Source: JAWLHJ01 sp039587535
GTDB taxonomy: Bacteria > Gemmatimonadota > Gemmatimonadetes > Longimicrobiales > Gaopeijiaceae
Direction of reading: 5' to 3'
Length of the DNA stretch: 26,897 bases
NCBI GenBank assembly: GCA_039587535.1
Contig: JBDHIF010000045.1
Coordinates: forward strand, 1 to 26,897
The translations under genes were made by a program, and so were the position numbers. This document shows positions 25,974-26,897 of this stretch, in pieces (position 1 is the stretch's first letter; each line of letters opens with the position of its first letter). The notes under the pieces were generated by a model that ran no database searches, had not been told where the DNA came from, and worked only from the letters and a program-made list of their open reading frames with translations.

Positions 25974-26459
25974 ATGGATCCACATCTCGCCGCGGCGCAC
26001 GATCAGGCCGTGACTTCCCTTGAAGAAGGCGGCTTTCCCGTGGGCTCGGTGATCGTGAAGGACGGCCAACTGATTGGAGCCGGGTTCAATCGGTATGCTC
26101 AAACGGGCGATCCCACGACCCATGCCGAGCTGGAGGCCATCCGTGACGCCGCTGCGAGGGCGGGTCCCGGAGGCTCGGTGGACTTGCTCGCCGGAGCTAC
26201 GTGCTACACGACCATGATGCCATGTGAGATGTGTTCGGGCGCGATTATTCGCTTCGGTCTAGCCGCGGTCGTCGTTGCCGAAGTCAGCTCCTACCGCGCC
26301 GCCGACACCAGACGGTTCCTGGAAGAGCACGGCGTCAGGGTTGAAATACGAGACGAAGGCCAGTGCAAGAAGACTGTCGAGCGGTACTATGCCGAGCATC
26401 CACAGGCCCGGGAGGTTAGCCGGCCAAGCGATCATCGATGGCCGCGAGATCGGACTTGA
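25974..26459 (+). CDS. Cytosine deaminase, yeast FCY1-like (cytidine deaminase fold)
   Basis: 161 residues from ATG 25974, with AGGA 9 nt upstream. It belongs to the deaminase superfamily that hydrolyses amino groups from nucleobases at a zinc centre: His50-Ala-Glu52 (TTHAELEAIR) and Pro83-Cys84-Glu-Met-Cys87 (MMPCEMCSGAI). Compared from memory with yeast cytosine deaminase, similarity runs through the whole second half (FNRYAQTGDPTTHAE, YTTMMPCEMCSGAIIRFG, the RRFLEEHGVRVEIRD stretch, CKK near the end, and the EHPQ tail), and the length (158 in yeast) agrees. Converting cytosine to uracil for salvage is thus likely, although guanine or other nucleobase deamination cannot be excluded. It is distinct from tadA at 10100, which has the RNA-binding type C-terminus. 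It stands alone with wide spacers on either side. Confidence 0.85.
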   Translation: MDPHLAAAHDQAVTSLEEGGFPVGSVIVKDGQLIGAGFNRYAQTGDPTTHAELEAIRDAAARAGPGGSVDLLAGATCYTTMMPCEMCSGAIIRFGLAAVVVAEVSSYRAADTRRFLEEHGVRVEIRDEGQCKKTVERYYAEHPQAREVSRPSDHRWPRDRT

Positions 26460-26759
26460 TGGATGCGGCCGGCGTCTTTCATGTCGTCGGCCTGGCCCGT
26501 CTAAGCCGGTTCGGGCCCTCCTCCACGAGGGGTTCCAACGGGAAGTTAAGCAATTCCTGGCCATCCCTTCGTCGATCGCTGAATCGCCGGCCGCTGCGCT
26601 CTATAGCGGGGTTGCTGCTTTCCTGGGAGGCGCGTGGTCGACCCGGTGTGCTTGCTCGGAGGTCGTCCGCGCATGAGGTTGCACTCCGTTAGGTCGGGGA
26701 TCGAAGGGTCGGGTTAGGATCGGCCCGCGATCAAGGCGAAACAGACCAGGGAGGTACGG
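26460..26759. other. Gene-free stretch with attC-like remnants
   Basis: 300 bp without a supported gene; small open frames here lack ribosome sites and recognisable content. A 53-bp imperfect hairpin runs from GTCTAAG (26499) to GTTAAGC (26545-26551, fits GTTRRRY), with CCCTC/GAGGG in its centre. A second motif, CGTCCGC (26664-26670) followed by CACTCCGTTAGGT (26682-26694), ends in another GTTRRRY match and resembles the L'-R' end of an attC. The last bases contain the strong ribosome site of the next gene. Confidence 0.4.
26682..26691 (+). repeat. 10-bp direct repeat CACTCCGTTA, copy 2
   Basis: Identical to 25045-25054. Both copies lie shortly upstream of a gene (35 bp in one case, 69 bp in the other) and end in GTTA. 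A related CACTCCAGTAA occurs ahead of the deaminase gene. The short length means chance is possible. Confidence 0.35.
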
Positions 26760-26897
26760 ATGACGCAGATCGCTGAAGTCGCCGCAAAGTTCTTCGATGC
26801 CTGCGAGACGGGAGGTGGGTGGGAGGCATGCGCAGGATACTGCCATCCCGATGCCACGTTCTCGGCGCAAGCCGGGGCGCTTGCTGAGATCGACACG
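26760..26897 (+). CDS. NTF2/SnoaL-like fold protein, 5' part (runs off the window)
   Basis: An open frame from ATG 26760 to the window edge, 46 codons, with an excellent ribosome binding site AGGGAGG (26748-26754) 5 nt upstream. The product begins MTQIAEVAAKFFDACETGGG and continues WEACAGYCHPDATFSAQAGA, a start I associate with small nuclear transport factor 2-like / SnoaL-like proteins (helix, then an N-terminal stretch with a short Cys-bearing loop). Family members include isomerases, cyclases and many orphans, so no reaction is claimed. Only the first third is present. Confidence 0.7.
   Translation, partial: MTQIAEVAAKFFDACETGGGWEACAGYCHPDATFSAQAGALAEIDT

Noticed and set aside
26275..26692. 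Small plus-strand open frames overlapping and following the cytosine deaminase gene
   Set aside because: They overlap a conserved gene or lie in a spacer, have no ribosome binding site and give low-complexity Arg/Ser-rich translations.

Overview
The window is GC-rich (roughly two thirds by eye) bacterial chromosome, mostly densely packed housekeeping genes in short operons with ATGA/GTGA/TGATG overlaps. The host is Gram-negative-like: it has an RND exporter, a secreted beta-barrel-type protein ending in Phe, and lipoprotein signals. The overall style (high GC, GlnRS with a C-terminal YqeY-type tail, DUF6090-like anchored proteins of a kind I associate with the FCB group) fits Gemmatimonadota or a close relative. 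That placement is inference, not proof.

Left part (1-5385): the 3' tip of an upstream gene, an RND transporter, then two secreted proteins of unknown function (a small putative outer-membrane barrel and a Gly/Tyr-rich protein). Next (5428-11955) come glnS-gltX (translation) and then a promoter-led operon: a LexA-family repressor, tadA (tRNA wobble deaminase) and a GHL10-type secreted glycoside hydrolase. Convergent to this is an NhaC-type antiporter with an unusual N-terminal exported domain. It is divergent from pyrR-pyrB-pyrC (14079-16884), the early pyrimidine pathway with its PRPP-binding regulator. rpsT (S20) lies convergent to pyrC, with a strong shared hairpin between them. A five-gene block follows: site-2 protease, scpA, scpB, rluB-type pseudouridine synthase, and, convergent to them, a phosphatase-like lipoprotein. 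Then trkA-trkH (K+ uptake) on the minus strand and a tRNA with anticodon CAU.

Right part (23913-26897), beyond the tRNA, differs in character: looser spacing, small accessory genes all on the plus strand, two adjacent paralogous membrane-anchored proteins (DUF6090-like), a yeast-FCY1-like cytosine deaminase and the start of an NTF2/SnoaL-like gene. Short attC-like and repeated motifs between these genes suggest a small accessory islet, possibly decayed gene cassettes.

The most interesting item is the LexA-family protein at 9386-10087. A gap-free alignment from memory with E. coli LexA over the catalytic stretch keeps the serine, but replaces the catalytic lysine with His180 and the Ala-Gly cleavage bond with Thr-Asp. 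Its promoter carries a perfect 7-bp-arm palindrome overlapping the -35 box. This looks like a repressor that cannot self-cleave and is therefore uncoupled from the classical RecA/SOS signal. A second notable pattern is a shared TA(G/T)CTTTCG box upstream of rpsT, trkA and the tRNA.
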